31,814 bases of DNA. It comes from an uncultured Anaerolineaceae bacterium (lineage in GTDB: Bacteria > Chloroflexota > Anaerolineae > Anaerolineales > Anaerolineaceae). The notes below the pieces were generated by a model. The model saw only the letters and a list, made by a program, of their open reading frames with translations. It made no database searches and was not told the DNA's origin. Location of the stretch: assembly GCA_938020565.1 (NCBI GenBank), contig CALIHP010000001.1, forward strand, positions 1-31,814, read 5' to 3'. Below, piece by piece: positions 7,480-16,330 of the stretch (its first letter is position 1; each line of letters starts with the position of its first letter). A program made the position numbers and the translations under genes.

Positions 7480-7701
7480 ATGAAAACATTGAGAGACGTC
7501 AAGACAGGGGAAACCGTCAAGGTTGTCAGGCTCCATGGCGAAGGCGCAATCCGCCGGCGGATCATGGACATGGGTGTGACGAAAGGAATCGAGATTTTCG
7601 TCCGCAAAGTCGCGCCGTTAGGCGATCCGATCGAATTAACCGTTCGCGGCTACGAATTATCGATCCGGAAGTCCGACGCGGAAAATATCGAAGTCGAGTA
7701 G
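7480..7701 (+). CDS. feoA: Ferrous iron transport protein A, second copy
   Basis: This 73-residue FeoA-domain protein (MKTLRDVKTGETVKVVRLHG, then RRRIMDMGVTKGIEIFVRKV and GYELSIRKSDAENIEVE) has the DMG..KG and LSIRKSDAENI features common in stand-alone FeoA proteins. It differs clearly in sequence from the first copy, so the pair is old rather than a recent duplication. It begins one base after the first feoA stop and precedes feoB by 51 bases. Both copies probably act on the same FeoB, with possibly distinct roles. Confidence 0.93.
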   Translation: MKTLRDVKTGETVKVVRLHGEGAIRRRIMDMGVTKGIEIFVRKVAPLGDPIELTVRGYELSIRKSDAENIEVE

Positions 7702-7752
7702 CAGAGCTCTTCTAATTTGAATGGATTGAAATCAGGAACGAGGGAATTTAAT

Positions 7753-9927
7753 ATGAGTGAGATTCGTATCGCTTTAGCCGGGAACCCGAACAGCGGCAAA
7801 ACGACAATGTTTAACGACCTGACCGGTTCGTCGCAATATGTTGGGAACTGGCCCGGCGTGACCGTCGAAAAGAAAGAAGGACGGCTCAAGGGACATTCCG
7901 ACGTTTTTATCCAGGACTTACCCGGAATTTATTCGCTGTCACCGTATACGCTCGAGGAAGTCATCGCGCGGAACTACCTGGTCAACGAAAAGCCGGACGC
8001 GATTATCGATATTATCGACGGAACGAATATCGAACGCAATTTATTTCTGACGACCCAGCTTTTAGAATTGGGGATCCCGGTGGTCGTCGCCGTAAACATG
8101 ATCGATATCGTCCAGAAAACCGGCGATACCATCGATTTGAAAAAACTGAGTCGGGCGCTGGGCTGCGAAGTCGTCGAAACGTCGGCTCTGAAACATATCG
8201 GCCTCAAGGAAGTCGCCGAAGCCGCGATCCGCGCCGCGAAGGAAAAGAAACCGGTCCAGCCGCCATCCGTTTTTGAAGGCACCGTTGAACACGCGATCGC
8301 GCACGTCGAAGAGTCGATCCAGTCTGCCGTCCCCGCCGAAGCGATCCGCTGGTACGGGATCAAGGTTTTCGAACGCGACGAAAAAGTCCTGGAGCAGATC
8401 AAGCTTCCGAAAGACGTCCGCGCGCATCTCGAAGAACATATCGCCGACTGCGAAAAGGCGCTTGACGACGACGCGGAAAGCATCATCACCAATCAGCGCT
8501 ACGCGTACGTCGCGAAGCTCGTCGAATCGACGGTCGTCAAAAACCAGACCGGCCAGAAACTGACGACCTCGGATAAGATCGACCTTGTCGTTACCAACCG
8601 GATTTTAGCGCTGCCGATTTTTATCGTCGTTATGTTCTGTCTGTATTACATCGCGGTCTACTCGGTCGGTACGATCGTCACGGACTTTACCAACGACGTT
8701 ATTTTTGGCGAATGGATTATTCCGGCGGCCGCGAATTTCATGGAAAGCCTGAACGTCGCGGACTGGCTCTCCGGACTGGTCGTTGAAGGAATTATCAGCG
8801 GCGTCGGGGCCGTCCTCGGCTTCGTTCCGCAGATGATCGTGCTCTTCATTCTGTTGGCGCTTCTGGAAGAAGTCGGTTACATGGCGCGCGTCGCCTTTAT
8901 CATGGACCGTATTTTCCGCAAGTTCGGTCTCTCCGGAAAAAGCTTCATCCCGATGCTGATCGGTTCCGGCTGTTCAGTGCCGGCGATCATGGCGAGCCGG
9001 ACAATCGAAAACGAGCGCGACCGCCGGATGACGATCATGACGACTGCGTTTATCCCCTGCGGGGCGAAGCTCCCAATTATCGCTTTAATTGGCGGCGCGA
9101 TTTTCGGCGACGCCTGGTGGCTCTCTCCGCTCTGCTATTTCGGCGGCGTCACCGCTGTTATCGTATCCGGTATTATCCTCAAGAAAACGAAGATGTTCGC
9201 CGGGGATCCCGCTCCGTTCGTCATGGAGCTCCCCGCGTATCACTTCCCATCGTTAGGGAACGTCTTCCGCAGCACGTGGGAACGCGCGTCGAGTTTTATC
9301 GTCCGCGCGGGTACCGTGATTCTCCTCGCCAGTATTTTCATCTGGTTCACCTCGTCCTACGGCTGGGTTGACGGTCAGTATGGCGCGGTTGAAAATACCG
9401 ACGAATCCATGCTCGGGCGCGCGGGGTCGGTCGTAGCTCCGATTTTCGCTCCGCTTGGTTTCGGCGATTGGCAGGCGACTGTAACGACGGTGATGGGTCT
9501 TGTCGCGAAAGAAGAGGTTGTCGGCTCTCTCGGTACGCTGATGGGCGTTGAAGGCGACGCGCTGGAGATGGTCGAAGAAGGCGATTATGAAGGACTGGGC
9601 GCGATTGCCGACCGCTTTACCCCGCTTTCCGCGGTTACGTTCCTCATGTTCAACCTGCTCTGCGCGCCATGCTTCGCAGCGATCGGCGCGATCCGTCGGG
9701 AGATGAATAATGGAAAATGGACGTTCTTCGCGGTCGGGTACATGACGGTCTTCGCCTACGTGACCTCGTTCATCGTTTTCCAGTTAGGAACGCTCTTCGG
9801 CGGCGGCGCTTTCACAGCGCTTTCCGCGATCGCGATCGTTCTGCTCCTGGCGCTTCTCTTCCTCCTTTTCCGGCCGAATCCGAACGCGCAGGATGATTCT
9901 TCGTCGGCGGTCACGGCTGCAGCTTGA
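7753..9927 (+). CDS. feoB: Ferrous iron transporter FeoB
   Basis: This 724-residue GTPase-coupled inner-membrane Fe(II) transporter has an N-terminal G domain with G1 GNPNSGKT (10-17), G2 Thr in GVTVEKKEG (37), G3 DLPG (55-58), G4 NMID (115-118) and G5 SAL. A helical spacer domain follows, then the membrane part with two Gate segments. These contain SGCSVPAIMASRTIENERDR with IPCGAKLPII, and later LCAPCFAAIGAIRREMN, including the conserved cysteines thought to line the iron path. The motif GLVAKEEVVGSLGTL is also typical. Length is normal for the family. The ATG at 7753 is preferred over the in-frame TTG at 7717 because GAGGGA lies just upstream and MSEIRIALAGNPNSGKT is the usual FeoB N-terminus. 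Confidence 0.97.
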   Translation: MSEIRIALAGNPNSGKTTMFNDLTGSSQYVGNWPGVTVEKKEGRLKGHSDVFIQDLPGIYSLSPYTLEEVIARNYLVNEKPDAIIDIIDGTNIERNLFLTTQLLELGIPVVVAVNMIDIVQKTGDTIDLKKLSRALGCEVVETSALKHIGLKEVAEAAIRAAKEKKPVQPPSVFEGTVEHAIAHVEESIQSAVPAEAIRWYGIKVFERDEKVLEQIKLPKDVRAHLEEHIADCEKALDDDAESIITNQRYAYVAKLVESTVVKNQTGQKLTTSDKIDLVVTNRILALPIFIVVMFCLYYIAVYSVGTIVTDFTNDVIFGEWIIPAAANFMESLNVADWLSGLVVEGIISGVGAVLGFVPQMIVLFILLALLEEVGYMARVAFIMDRIFRKFGLSGKSFIPMLIGSGCSVPAIMASRTIENERDRRMTIMTTAFIPCGAKLPIIALIGGAIFGDAWWLSPLCYFGGVTAVIVSGIILKKTKMFAGDPAPFVMELPAYHFPSLGNVFRSTWERASSFIVRAGTVILLASIFIWFTSSYGWVDGQYGAVENTDESMLGRAGSVVAPIFAPLGFGDWQATVTTVMGLVAKEEVVGSLGTLMGVEGDALEMVEEGDYEGLGAIADRFTPLSAVTFLMFNLLCAPCFAAIGAIRREMNNGKWTFFAVGYMTVFAYVTSFIVFQLGTLFGGGAFTALSAIAIVLLLALLFLLFRPNPNAQDDSSSAVTAAA

Positions 9928-9950
9928 GGAAAAGATCGAAAAGGAAAAGC

Positions 9951-10118
9951 ATGGAAAATCTGGGTAACCTTATTGTCGGCGCGATTGTCGTTCTGGTCGT
10001 CCTCCTTGCGGTTTGGAAGCTGATCAGGGACAAACGCGATAATAAATGCTGCGGCGGAAGCTGTTCAGGCGGCTGTTCGGGGTGTCACCCCGGATCACGG
10101 CCTGCGCCGCGTTCGTAG
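9951..10118 (+). CDS. FeoB-associated Cys-rich membrane protein
   Basis: This 55-residue peptide has one membrane helix (about residues 5-24, IVGAIVVLVVLLAVWKLI). A basic stretch RDKRDNK and a glycine/cysteine tail, CCGGSCSGGCSGC, follow. This is the layout of the FeoB-associated Cys-rich membrane protein family, found directly after feoB in many anaerobes and thought to help feo function, perhaps by binding iron. The ATG at 9951 fits better than the upstream in-frame starts overlapping the end of feoB, which would add a highly basic extension (RKRSKRKS). It is the last gene of the operon and is followed by a terminator. Confidence 0.88.
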   Translation: MENLGNLIVGAIVVLVVLLAVWKLIRDKRDNKCCGGSCSGGCSGCHPGSRPAPRS

Positions 10119-10133
10119 CGGGCGAAATTTCCG

Positions 10134-10177
10134 GAAAGCAGGAAGACGCTGAACCGTTCTCCTGCTTTCTTTTATTT
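10134..10177 (+). terminator. Terminator of the feo operon
   Basis: The arms GAAAGCAGGA (10134-10143) and TCCTGCTTTC (10160-10169) are a perfect 10-bp inverted repeat with a 16-base loop, followed by TTTTATTT. This is a strong intrinsic terminator directly after the feo operon. Confidence 0.85.
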
Positions 10178-10294
10178 CATATCCTGCTGGCCATCTCCAT
10201 ATCCTGGAAACCGGGCATGATTGTTCGGGAAACAAAATTGCTTTTACCAATCTGAGAGTAAAATCAGGAATAAATAAATTTGTCTGGAGGGTAC

Positions 10295-11398
10295 ATGGCG
10301 TCTTCGGAAATCATTGCTATCGGATCCGAGCTGTTGTTAGGAGAAACGCAGGACACGAACACTGCGTTTCTCCTACGGAAATTACGTGAAATCGGCGTGG
10401 ATATTTACCGCACGCAAATCATTGGCGACAACGTTCAGCGGATTGCAAACGCGATCCATGAAAGCCTCGCACGCGTCGATATCGTTATAACTACCGGCGG
10501 CTTAGGCCCAACGATCGACGACCCCACTCGTGAAGCGGTCGCGAAAGCCTTTGACGAAAATCTCGTTTACCATGAAGCGCTGTGGAACGAAATCGAAGTC
10601 TATTTTACCAACCGCGGCCGTCAGCCTACCGAAAATAACCGCCGACAGGCATACCTTCCCGCCTCGGCGCAGGTCATCCACAACGAAATCGGGACCGCGC
10701 CCGCTTTTTTCGTCGAGACGAACGGAAAAATCGTCGTCTCCCTTCCCGGGGTCCCGATCGAAATGGAGTATCTGACGAATACGTATGTTCTGGACCTCCT
10801 CCGGGATAAGTATCCAACCGATGATATCATCCTCGTCCGCACGCTCCATTGCTGTGGGCTCGGCGAATCGGTCGTCGACGAAGCCGTCGCAGAGTTCGAA
10901 ACCTGGGCGAACCCGACGCTGGGGCTCAGCGCGAAAGGCGGGATTACCGACCTTCGGATTACCGCGAAAGGACGGAACCGCGAGGATGCGTCCGAAAAAC
11001 TGACGCGGCTTGAAAGCGGAATTCGAGAGCGGATCGGGAAACATATCTTTGGCGTCGACGATGAAACGCTTCCGAAGGTTGTCAGCCGCGAATTACGTGC
11101 CGCCGGGCTGAAGCTTTCGGTGACCGAAGCCGGCACGGGTGGGAAAATCGCTGAAGCTTTTGACGGCGATGTCCTGATCCCGGAATCGGGTAATTCCGCG
11201 GACAGTCCCGACGTCGTTTCACTGCGCGTTTCCGTCAGTCCTGCCGAAAACGGGTTTAATCAAGTACAATTAAGCTGCAAGACCGCTCAGACGGCCAAAG
11301 AGACAATTCGTTTTTTTGATCCGCGGCTCTTCTCGAACCAATATTATATTTCTCTCGCGTTGGAATTTCTCCGATTCGCGATTCTCTATAACGAATAA
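10295..11398 (+). CDS. cinA: CinA family protein with degraded amidase domain
   Basis: This 367-residue protein starts MASSEIIAIGSELLLGETQD after TGGAGG (10285-10290). The N-terminal ~170 residues are the molybdopterin-binding-like (MoCF) domain, with TTGGLGPTIDDPTREAVAKA and VVSLPGVPIEMEYL. In full CinA this domain hydrolyses ADP-ribose-type pyrophosphates. The middle linker domain (about 170-255) is normal. The C-terminal nicotinamide-nucleotide amidase (PncC) domain is short (about 105 residues against roughly 155). Its active-site motif, normally ESCTGG, reads EAGTGG, so the catalytic serine is lost. The amidase is therefore probably inactive. It is 37 bases upstream of glgA and in the same direction. 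Confidence 0.88.
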   Translation: MASSEIIAIGSELLLGETQDTNTAFLLRKLREIGVDIYRTQIIGDNVQRIANAIHESLARVDIVITTGGLGPTIDDPTREAVAKAFDENLVYHEALWNEIEVYFTNRGRQPTENNRRQAYLPASAQVIHNEIGTAPAFFVETNGKIVVSLPGVPIEMEYLTNTYVLDLLRDKYPTDDIILVRTLHCCGLGESVVDEAVAEFETWANPTLGLSAKGGITDLRITAKGRNREDASEKLTRLESGIRERIGKHIFGVDDETLPKVVSRELRAAGLKLSVTEAGTGGKIAEAFDGDVLIPESGNSADSPDVVSLRVSVSPAENGFNQVQLSCKTAQTAKETIRFFDPRLFSNQYYISLALEFLRFAILYNE

Positions 11399-11435
11399 AC
11401 CGATCCAAACCGACAAGCCGGAACTGGAGACCCTC

Positions 11436-12890
11436 ATGCCGAAGCATTTCAACGTTTTATTCGCGATTTCCGAAGCTGATCCCTTAATCAAAATCGGCGG
11501 ATTAGGCGATATCGGCGGAACGCTGCCGGTTGCCCTGAACCGCTTATCCGAGTCAGAGGCGAACGGCGCGGCGCCCGACGTACGCGTCGTCATCCCTTAT
11601 CACGAGGAAATCAAGCGAAAGAATTGGCCGACTGAATGGATTCGGAATTACACGATCGAGACCCGCTGGGGTCCGCGCGATGTCTATCTTTCGAAGGCGT
11701 TGAATACCGATTATCCGCTCTACCTGATCGACGGCGATCCAATTCGGAACACGGGAATCTACAGCGACAACCCATGGGTCGACCTGAACAAGTACGCCTT
11801 CTTTTCGGTCGCCGCGGTCGAGCTCGCGCGCGCGATCGATTTCAGGCCCGACGTGCTGCATTTTCACGACTGGCATACCGCGTTAGGGGTGAAATACTTA
11901 AAGCAGGTCCGTCCCGTCGATCCTTTCTTCTCCAAAACCAGATCTCTCTACACGATCCATAACCTTCCGTACTCCGGCGGCGACTTTCCGGAGACGCTGA
12001 ATTACTATGGGATCCGCCCGGCCGACGACGTTCGTATCCCAGGCTGGCTCCGGAATTTGCCGATGGCGATCGGGCTGGACGCGGCGGATCGGATCAGCAC
12101 CGTCTCAAAAACCTACGCGAAGGAAATAACCACCGCCGAATTCGGGCATGGTTATGAATCCTATCTCTCGGAGCAGGGCGCGCGCCTGAGCGGGATCGTC
12201 AACGGCGTCATGATGGATCAATGGAACCCTGGGACCGACCCACGGATCACGGTTCAGTATGACGCGGACAGTCTCGACCGGCGCGGCGCTAATAAAACGC
12301 AGTTGCAAAAGGACCTGTACCTTCCGCAGCGGGAAGACGTTCCGCTCTTCGTCATGGTCGGGCGCATGTCGTACCAGAAAGGATTCGATCTGGTCATCCA
12401 GGCGCTGCGTCAGATGGGCGACGTCGATTTTCAGGCCATAATCCTGGGCACAGGCGAAGCCGCGATCGAGAGCGACTGCCGAAGTCTGGGTGCAATGATG
12501 CCAGACCGGGTTCGCGTCGAAGTCCGATTTGACAGTCTCCTGTCGCGGCGCATGTACGCGGGCGGCGATATTTTCCTGATGCCGTCCCGGTACGAACCCT
12601 GCGGCATTGCGCAAATGATCAGCATGCTATACGGTTGTATCCCCATGGCGCATTCGACTGGCGGACTTGCCGACACGATCAAAGACCCGTTCGATTATCC
12701 CGACGAGTACACCGGATTCCTCTATCGGAACGCCGACGTCGGCGGAACGGAATGGGCGCTTCGCCGCGCGGTCGATTATTTCCGTAATCGCGCTGAATGG
12801 GAAAAGCTGCAGCGCCGCGCCATGAATCAGGATTTTTCCTGGCGGAAACAGGCAATTGAATACCTGAATCTCTATCGTTCAATTAAATAA
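11436..12890 (+). CDS. glgA: Glycogen/starch synthase, GT5 family
   Basis: This 484-residue glucosyltransferase makes alpha-1,4-glucan from ADP-glucose (or UDP-glucose). It starts MPKHFNVLFAISEADPLIKI, with the nucleotide-sugar motif KIGGLGD (19-25). It then has DVLHFHDWHTALG, RISTVSKTYAKEI, the second-domain start FVMVGRMSYQKGFDLVIQAL and the active-site loop PSRYEPCGIAQMISMLYG followed by STGGL. All are hallmarks of GlgA, and the length is normal. The ATG at 11436 is chosen because the GGLGD motif falls about 20 residues in, as usual, and GGAG lies about 8 bases before it; an upstream in-frame extension overlaps cinA. Together with malQ downstream it indicates glycogen storage and turnover. 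Confidence 0.95.
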   Translation: MPKHFNVLFAISEADPLIKIGGLGDIGGTLPVALNRLSESEANGAAPDVRVVIPYHEEIKRKNWPTEWIRNYTIETRWGPRDVYLSKALNTDYPLYLIDGDPIRNTGIYSDNPWVDLNKYAFFSVAAVELARAIDFRPDVLHFHDWHTALGVKYLKQVRPVDPFFSKTRSLYTIHNLPYSGGDFPETLNYYGIRPADDVRIPGWLRNLPMAIGLDAADRISTVSKTYAKEITTAEFGHGYESYLSEQGARLSGIVNGVMMDQWNPGTDPRITVQYDADSLDRRGANKTQLQKDLYLPQREDVPLFVMVGRMSYQKGFDLVIQALRQMGDVDFQAIILGTGEAAIESDCRSLGAMMPDRVRVEVRFDSLLSRRMYAGGDIFLMPSRYEPCGIAQMISMLYGCIPMAHSTGGLADTIKDPFDYPDEYTGFLYRNADVGGTEWALRRAVDYFRNRAEWEKLQRRAMNQDFSWRKQAIEYLNLYRSIK

Positions 12891-12916
12891 AGCAAACAGA
12901 CAGGATGGGTGATCAT

Positions 12917-14467
12917 ATGACAATGACAAAGCTTGAACGTTCCTCCGGAATCTTACTGCATCCAACCAGTTTTCCCGGTCCCGACGGAATCGGCGATTTA
13001 GGGCCAGAAGCGTTTCGCTGGATCGATTTCCTGGAGTCCGCCAACTGCGCAGTCTGGCAGATTCTCCCGCTGGGCCCGACCGGATACGGCGACTCGCCCT
13101 ACCAGGCCTTTTCCGCATTCGCCGGAAATCCCTACCTGGTCAGCGCCGATATCCTTCTCGATCAGGGCATCCTCAAGCCGGAAGACCTTCGCGATCGCCC
13201 GGGATTCCCGGAAGCCACGGTCGATTATGGAAGCGCGATCGCCTGGAAGCTGACGCTCCTGAACCGCGCCTATCAGAATTTCAAGGCGGAGCCCGCTCTC
13301 TGCCGCGAGGAATTTGACCGCTTCTGCGACGAGAACGCCGATTGGCTCGACGATTATAGTCTCTTCCGCGCGATCAAAGACGTTCAAAACGGTGACAGCT
13401 GGATCAACTGGCCCGGGAAATATCGCCTTCGCGACCGGAAAACGCTGACCGAATTCGCCGCCAGGGCCGCCGACTCAATCAAGGAACAGAAATTCTACCA
13501 ATTCCTTTTCTTCCGTCAATGGAAAAACGTTAAGGATTACGCAAACGGCAAAGGAATCACGATTGTCGGCGACATCCCGATTTTCGTCGCGATGGACTCC
13601 GCCGACGTCTGGAGCAGGCCGGAGCTGTTTTACCTCGACGATCAGTGCCAGCCGACGGTTGTCGCCGGCGTTCCGCCGGACTACTTTTCCGCGACCGGCC
13701 AACTCTGGGGAAACCCGTTATATAAATGGCCGGCGCATCAAAAAGACGGCTATCAATGGTGGATTCGGCGCGTTCGCGCCTCCCGCGTTTTATCCGACCT
13801 GATTCGCCTGGATCATTTCCGCGGCTTCGGCGGCTACTGGGAAGTCCCGGCCGGAAACCCCACCGCGCAGTTCGGTCGCTGGGTCAAAGGACCGGGAGAG
13901 GAGCTGCTGACCGCGATCCGCGATTCGCTCGGCGAACTTCCGATTATCGCCGAAGACCTTGGCGAGATTACACAGGACGTCGTCGAGATGCGCGATGCGT
14001 TCGGCTTACCGGGGATGAAAATCCTGCAATTCGCGTTCTCCGGCGACGCCCGCGACCTCTTCCTGCCGCATAACTACGTGCAGAACTGCATTGCATATAC
14101 CGGAACGCACGATAACGATACCGCCGTCGGCTGGTACGCTTCCGCTCAGGAACATGAAAAAGACTTCTGCCGCCGGTATTTAAGCACGGACGGATCCGAT
14201 ATCGCATGGCGTATGGTCCGTTCGGTCTGGGCGTCGGTCGCCGTCTACGCGATCGCCCCGCTTCAGGATATTTTAGGTCTGGACGGATCGACCCGAATGA
14301 ATTTTCCGGGCCATGCCGCTGGAAATTGGCTCTATCGCTTCCGTCCCGCGGATATTAAACCTGATCTGGCCGCCCGTATCTCCGAGCTTAATCAGATGTA
14401 TAATCGGATCCCGTCGATCAATCGGGTTCCCGCAAAGCGGCCGGTCATTGATTATGAAAACGCATAA
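12917..14467 (+). CDS. malQ: 4-alpha-glucanotransferase (amylomaltase), GH77
   Basis: This ~516-residue cytosolic disproportionating enzyme transfers alpha-1,4-glucan segments and supports glycogen or maltodextrin metabolism. The N-terminus RSSGILLHPTSFPGPDGIGD and QILPLGPTGYGDSPYQAF are typical of GH77. The nucleophile Asp lies in IRLDHFRGF, the acid/base Glu in IAEDLGEIT and the third carboxylate in GTHDNDTAVGW. ADIKP and the AGNWLYR region mark the C-terminal end. Three nearby ATGs (12905, 12917, 12923) are in frame. GGTGATC at 12908-12913 fits a ribosome binding site for 12917 or 12923, so the exact start is uncertain by a few residues. It follows glgA by 26 bases. Confidence 0.95.
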   Translation: MTMTKLERSSGILLHPTSFPGPDGIGDLGPEAFRWIDFLESANCAVWQILPLGPTGYGDSPYQAFSAFAGNPYLVSADILLDQGILKPEDLRDRPGFPEATVDYGSAIAWKLTLLNRAYQNFKAEPALCREEFDRFCDENADWLDDYSLFRAIKDVQNGDSWINWPGKYRLRDRKTLTEFAARAADSIKEQKFYQFLFFRQWKNVKDYANGKGITIVGDIPIFVAMDSADVWSRPELFYLDDQCQPTVVAGVPPDYFSATGQLWGNPLYKWPAHQKDGYQWWIRRVRASRVLSDLIRLDHFRGFGGYWEVPAGNPTAQFGRWVKGPGEELLTAIRDSLGELPIIAEDLGEITQDVVEMRDAFGLPGMKILQFAFSGDARDLFLPHNYVQNCIAYTGTHDNDTAVGWYASAQEHEKDFCRRYLSTDGSDIAWRMVRSVWASVAVYAIAPLQDILGLDGSTRMNFPGHAAGNWLYRFRPADIKPDLAARISELNQMYNRIPSINRVPAKRPVIDYENA

Positions 14468-14557
14468 CCGATCTGAAATATGGATGAAGCCTTTGTTTGC
14501 CTATGCGAAATCGCTGGCCGTATACTGGAACCGCTGATTCGTATTGATTGAAAAAAT

Positions 14558-14597
14558 CGGCGTCGGATGCTTCGAAAAAAAAGGGGGTCCGACGCCG
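14558..14597 (-). terminator. Terminator of the minus-strand 14607-16316 gene
   Basis: CGGCGTCGGA (14558-14567) and TCCGACGCCG (14588-14597) form a perfect 10-bp stem. Read on the minus strand the stem is followed by ATTTTTTC, which gives a standard intrinsic terminator 10 bases after the stop. In the plus direction no T-run follows, so malQ has no obvious terminator of its own. Confidence 0.8.
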
Positions 14598-14606
14598 ACA
14601 GCGTCG

Positions 14607-16316
14607 CTACTTCCCGCCAAGATAAGCGCGTTCGCGCTCAAAAATTTTCCGTAAAATTGCGATCGACGTCGCGTACGTCGAATCCATCCCAAAATAGGAC
14701 AGCGTTCCCGCGCCCAGATTTCGGCCTTTCGTCATCGGCGTGTCCGAAACGTAATGCAATATCCCCACTTCAAGCTTCATTTTATTCAGCGAAACGATCT
14801 GGTCGACCGGATGCCGGTTGGCGCGATAATTCTCGCAGATCGCCGAAAGAAATGGCCCGGCTTCCATTTCAATATCGGTAAACCCGCTCCGATACATTTC
14901 GTTGATAAACGTATGATTTTGAAGAAACGTCCCGAGAACCGTTACCGCCCGCTGATGATCGAGGATCGAGCCGTACGTCAGCCAGGGCTCAATATCGGCG
15001 CTGCTGAACGCGTTGGAAAGCAGGTACGTATTCTTCGAATGCATATCATAGATAACCGACGGGAGAATCACGTCGCCGTAAATCCCGTTCAGCGACGCGG
15101 CTTTGCCCATGATATAAATTCCGCGGAGATTTTCGAACTCCTCCGATACTTTTGACAGGATATTGTATGCGGTCATCCCCAGCGGATAATCAATATTGAA
15201 AATAAACGCGTTCGATTCAGCCAGCGAGCGCAGGTTGGGGACCTGGAGCCGCCGGTCGACACGATCCAGCCTGACCTTCGACAGGTCGATCAATTGCGCC
15301 TCGACGTCAAACGTATACAGACTGGAAACGCGATAAATACCATGCTCGCGCTCGTAAGCAAGCTGGTCCCCGATCGAAGCCGCCCCCTCTGGCGTTGCCT
15401 GATACTTCTTGAGGACATAGTAAAGCAGGTTTTCCCGGGAAGCCGGCAGCTTCCCAGATTCAATCTGCACCCAGTCGTTGTACAGCTTCTGATCCTGCTG
15501 CCGCTCCATGAACGCAATCAGCTCAGGCTCTCTTGAGATCGCGAACCCGGAGATCATGTTGGTAATACTATGCGTATTGCTGGACACGAAATAAATCGGC
15601 CGGTTTCGCACTTCGGGGCACTCAGCGATAACGTTCGCCAGCCATTTTTTCGACGAACGCGCATATTGGATAAACGAGCTGTCCAGCAGGCGCACGCGCA
15701 TTTCGGAGGAGCGCCGTTTAATCTCGCGAAGCCATTCCCCGGCCTCGTCGCCCCAGATCGAGCAGAGGCGCATAAAATCGTCGGCGTTCAGGTTCATTTC
15801 CGCGGCAAGAGCCGGTATCGCCGGATCGGACGCACCGGAAATCGGCGTCAGCCGCTCGTTCCCGACATCCTCCAACAGACCATGAAGCTTGTTCCATTCG
15901 ATTTGGAACGCGGTCAGGACAGGAATCAAATCATCGATATCCGAGCGGCTGGTAATAAAACAGGCCAGCGTCTCCTTTCCATCAAACAGGCAGAACCTTC
16001 GTCTCGCTCTGGCGGAAACGATCCGCCAGCTATCGATATCCGTGTACCCCTGTTCTTTGAACATTTTCGTCTGCTGCCCCATGACGACACGCGTCACCTT
16101 TCGAATACAGCCCGGAATCCGCAGCACGGCATATATCATCGCGTTGAAATCGATTGTACCGGACCGTGCACGCGCATGCAGTACGGAATCCAGCCCGGCA
16201 TGAACCTCTTCAAGCCCAGCCAGGCGCATTTCAGAGTTGGATTTCAAAACAGAATAGATCGTTCGAATATAGAAATCAATCGCTTCGGACGCCTGTGATG
16301 GAATATTTCGGTCCAT
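14607..16316 (-). CDS. Conserved unknown protein, possible nucleoside-phosphorylase-like C-terminus
   Basis: This 569-residue soluble protein has no signal peptide and no membrane segment. I cannot name it firmly; it may belong to the family labelled DUF6909, which I could not verify. The N-terminal ~300 residues are mostly helical. The C-terminal part has YIMGKAASLNGIYGDVILPS, which recalls the glycine-rich 'GxxG-xL...GD' segment of nucleoside phosphorylases and AMP nucleosidase. Later, FINEMYRSGFTDIEMEAGPF recalls the M-E-x-x substrate-binding segment of the same superfamily. If so, it would act on a nucleoside or nucleotide, but this is inference. It is a single gene with its own terminator, and its 5' end is 14 bases after the kbl stop. 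It is therefore probably the third gene of the tdh-kbl operon. Confidence 0.7.
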   Translation of the reverse strand: MDRNIPSQASEAIDFYIRTIYSVLKSNSEMRLAGLEEVHAGLDSVLHARARSGTIDFNAMIYAVLRIPGCIRKVTRVVMGQQTKMFKEQGYTDIDSWRIVSARARRRFCLFDGKETLACFITSRSDIDDLIPVLTAFQIEWNKLHGLLEDVGNERLTPISGASDPAIPALAAEMNLNADDFMRLCSIWGDEAGEWLREIKRRSSEMRVRLLDSSFIQYARSSKKWLANVIAECPEVRNRPIYFVSSNTHSITNMISGFAISREPELIAFMERQQDQKLYNDWVQIESGKLPASRENLLYYVLKKYQATPEGAASIGDQLAYEREHGIYRVSSLYTFDVEAQLIDLSKVRLDRVDRRLQVPNLRSLAESNAFIFNIDYPLGMTAYNILSKVSEEFENLRGIYIMGKAASLNGIYGDVILPSVIYDMHSKNTYLLSNAFSSADIEPWLTYGSILDHQRAVTVLGTFLQNHTFINEMYRSGFTDIEMEAGPFLSAICENYRANRHPVDQIVSLNKMKLEVGILHYVSDTPMTKGRNLGAGTLSYFGMDSTYATSIAILRKIFERERAYLGGK

Positions 16317-16330
16317 ATTTTTTCTTCCGC

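Noticed and set aside
14558..14597. Terminator for malQ on the plus strand
   Set aside because: The stem is good, but the T-run is on the minus strand only; it belongs to the convergent gene.
15570..16298. Plus-strand open frame of 242 codons
   Set aside because: It is fully antisense to the 14607-16316 gene, is rich in Arg and His as expected of a shadow frame, and has no ribosome binding site.
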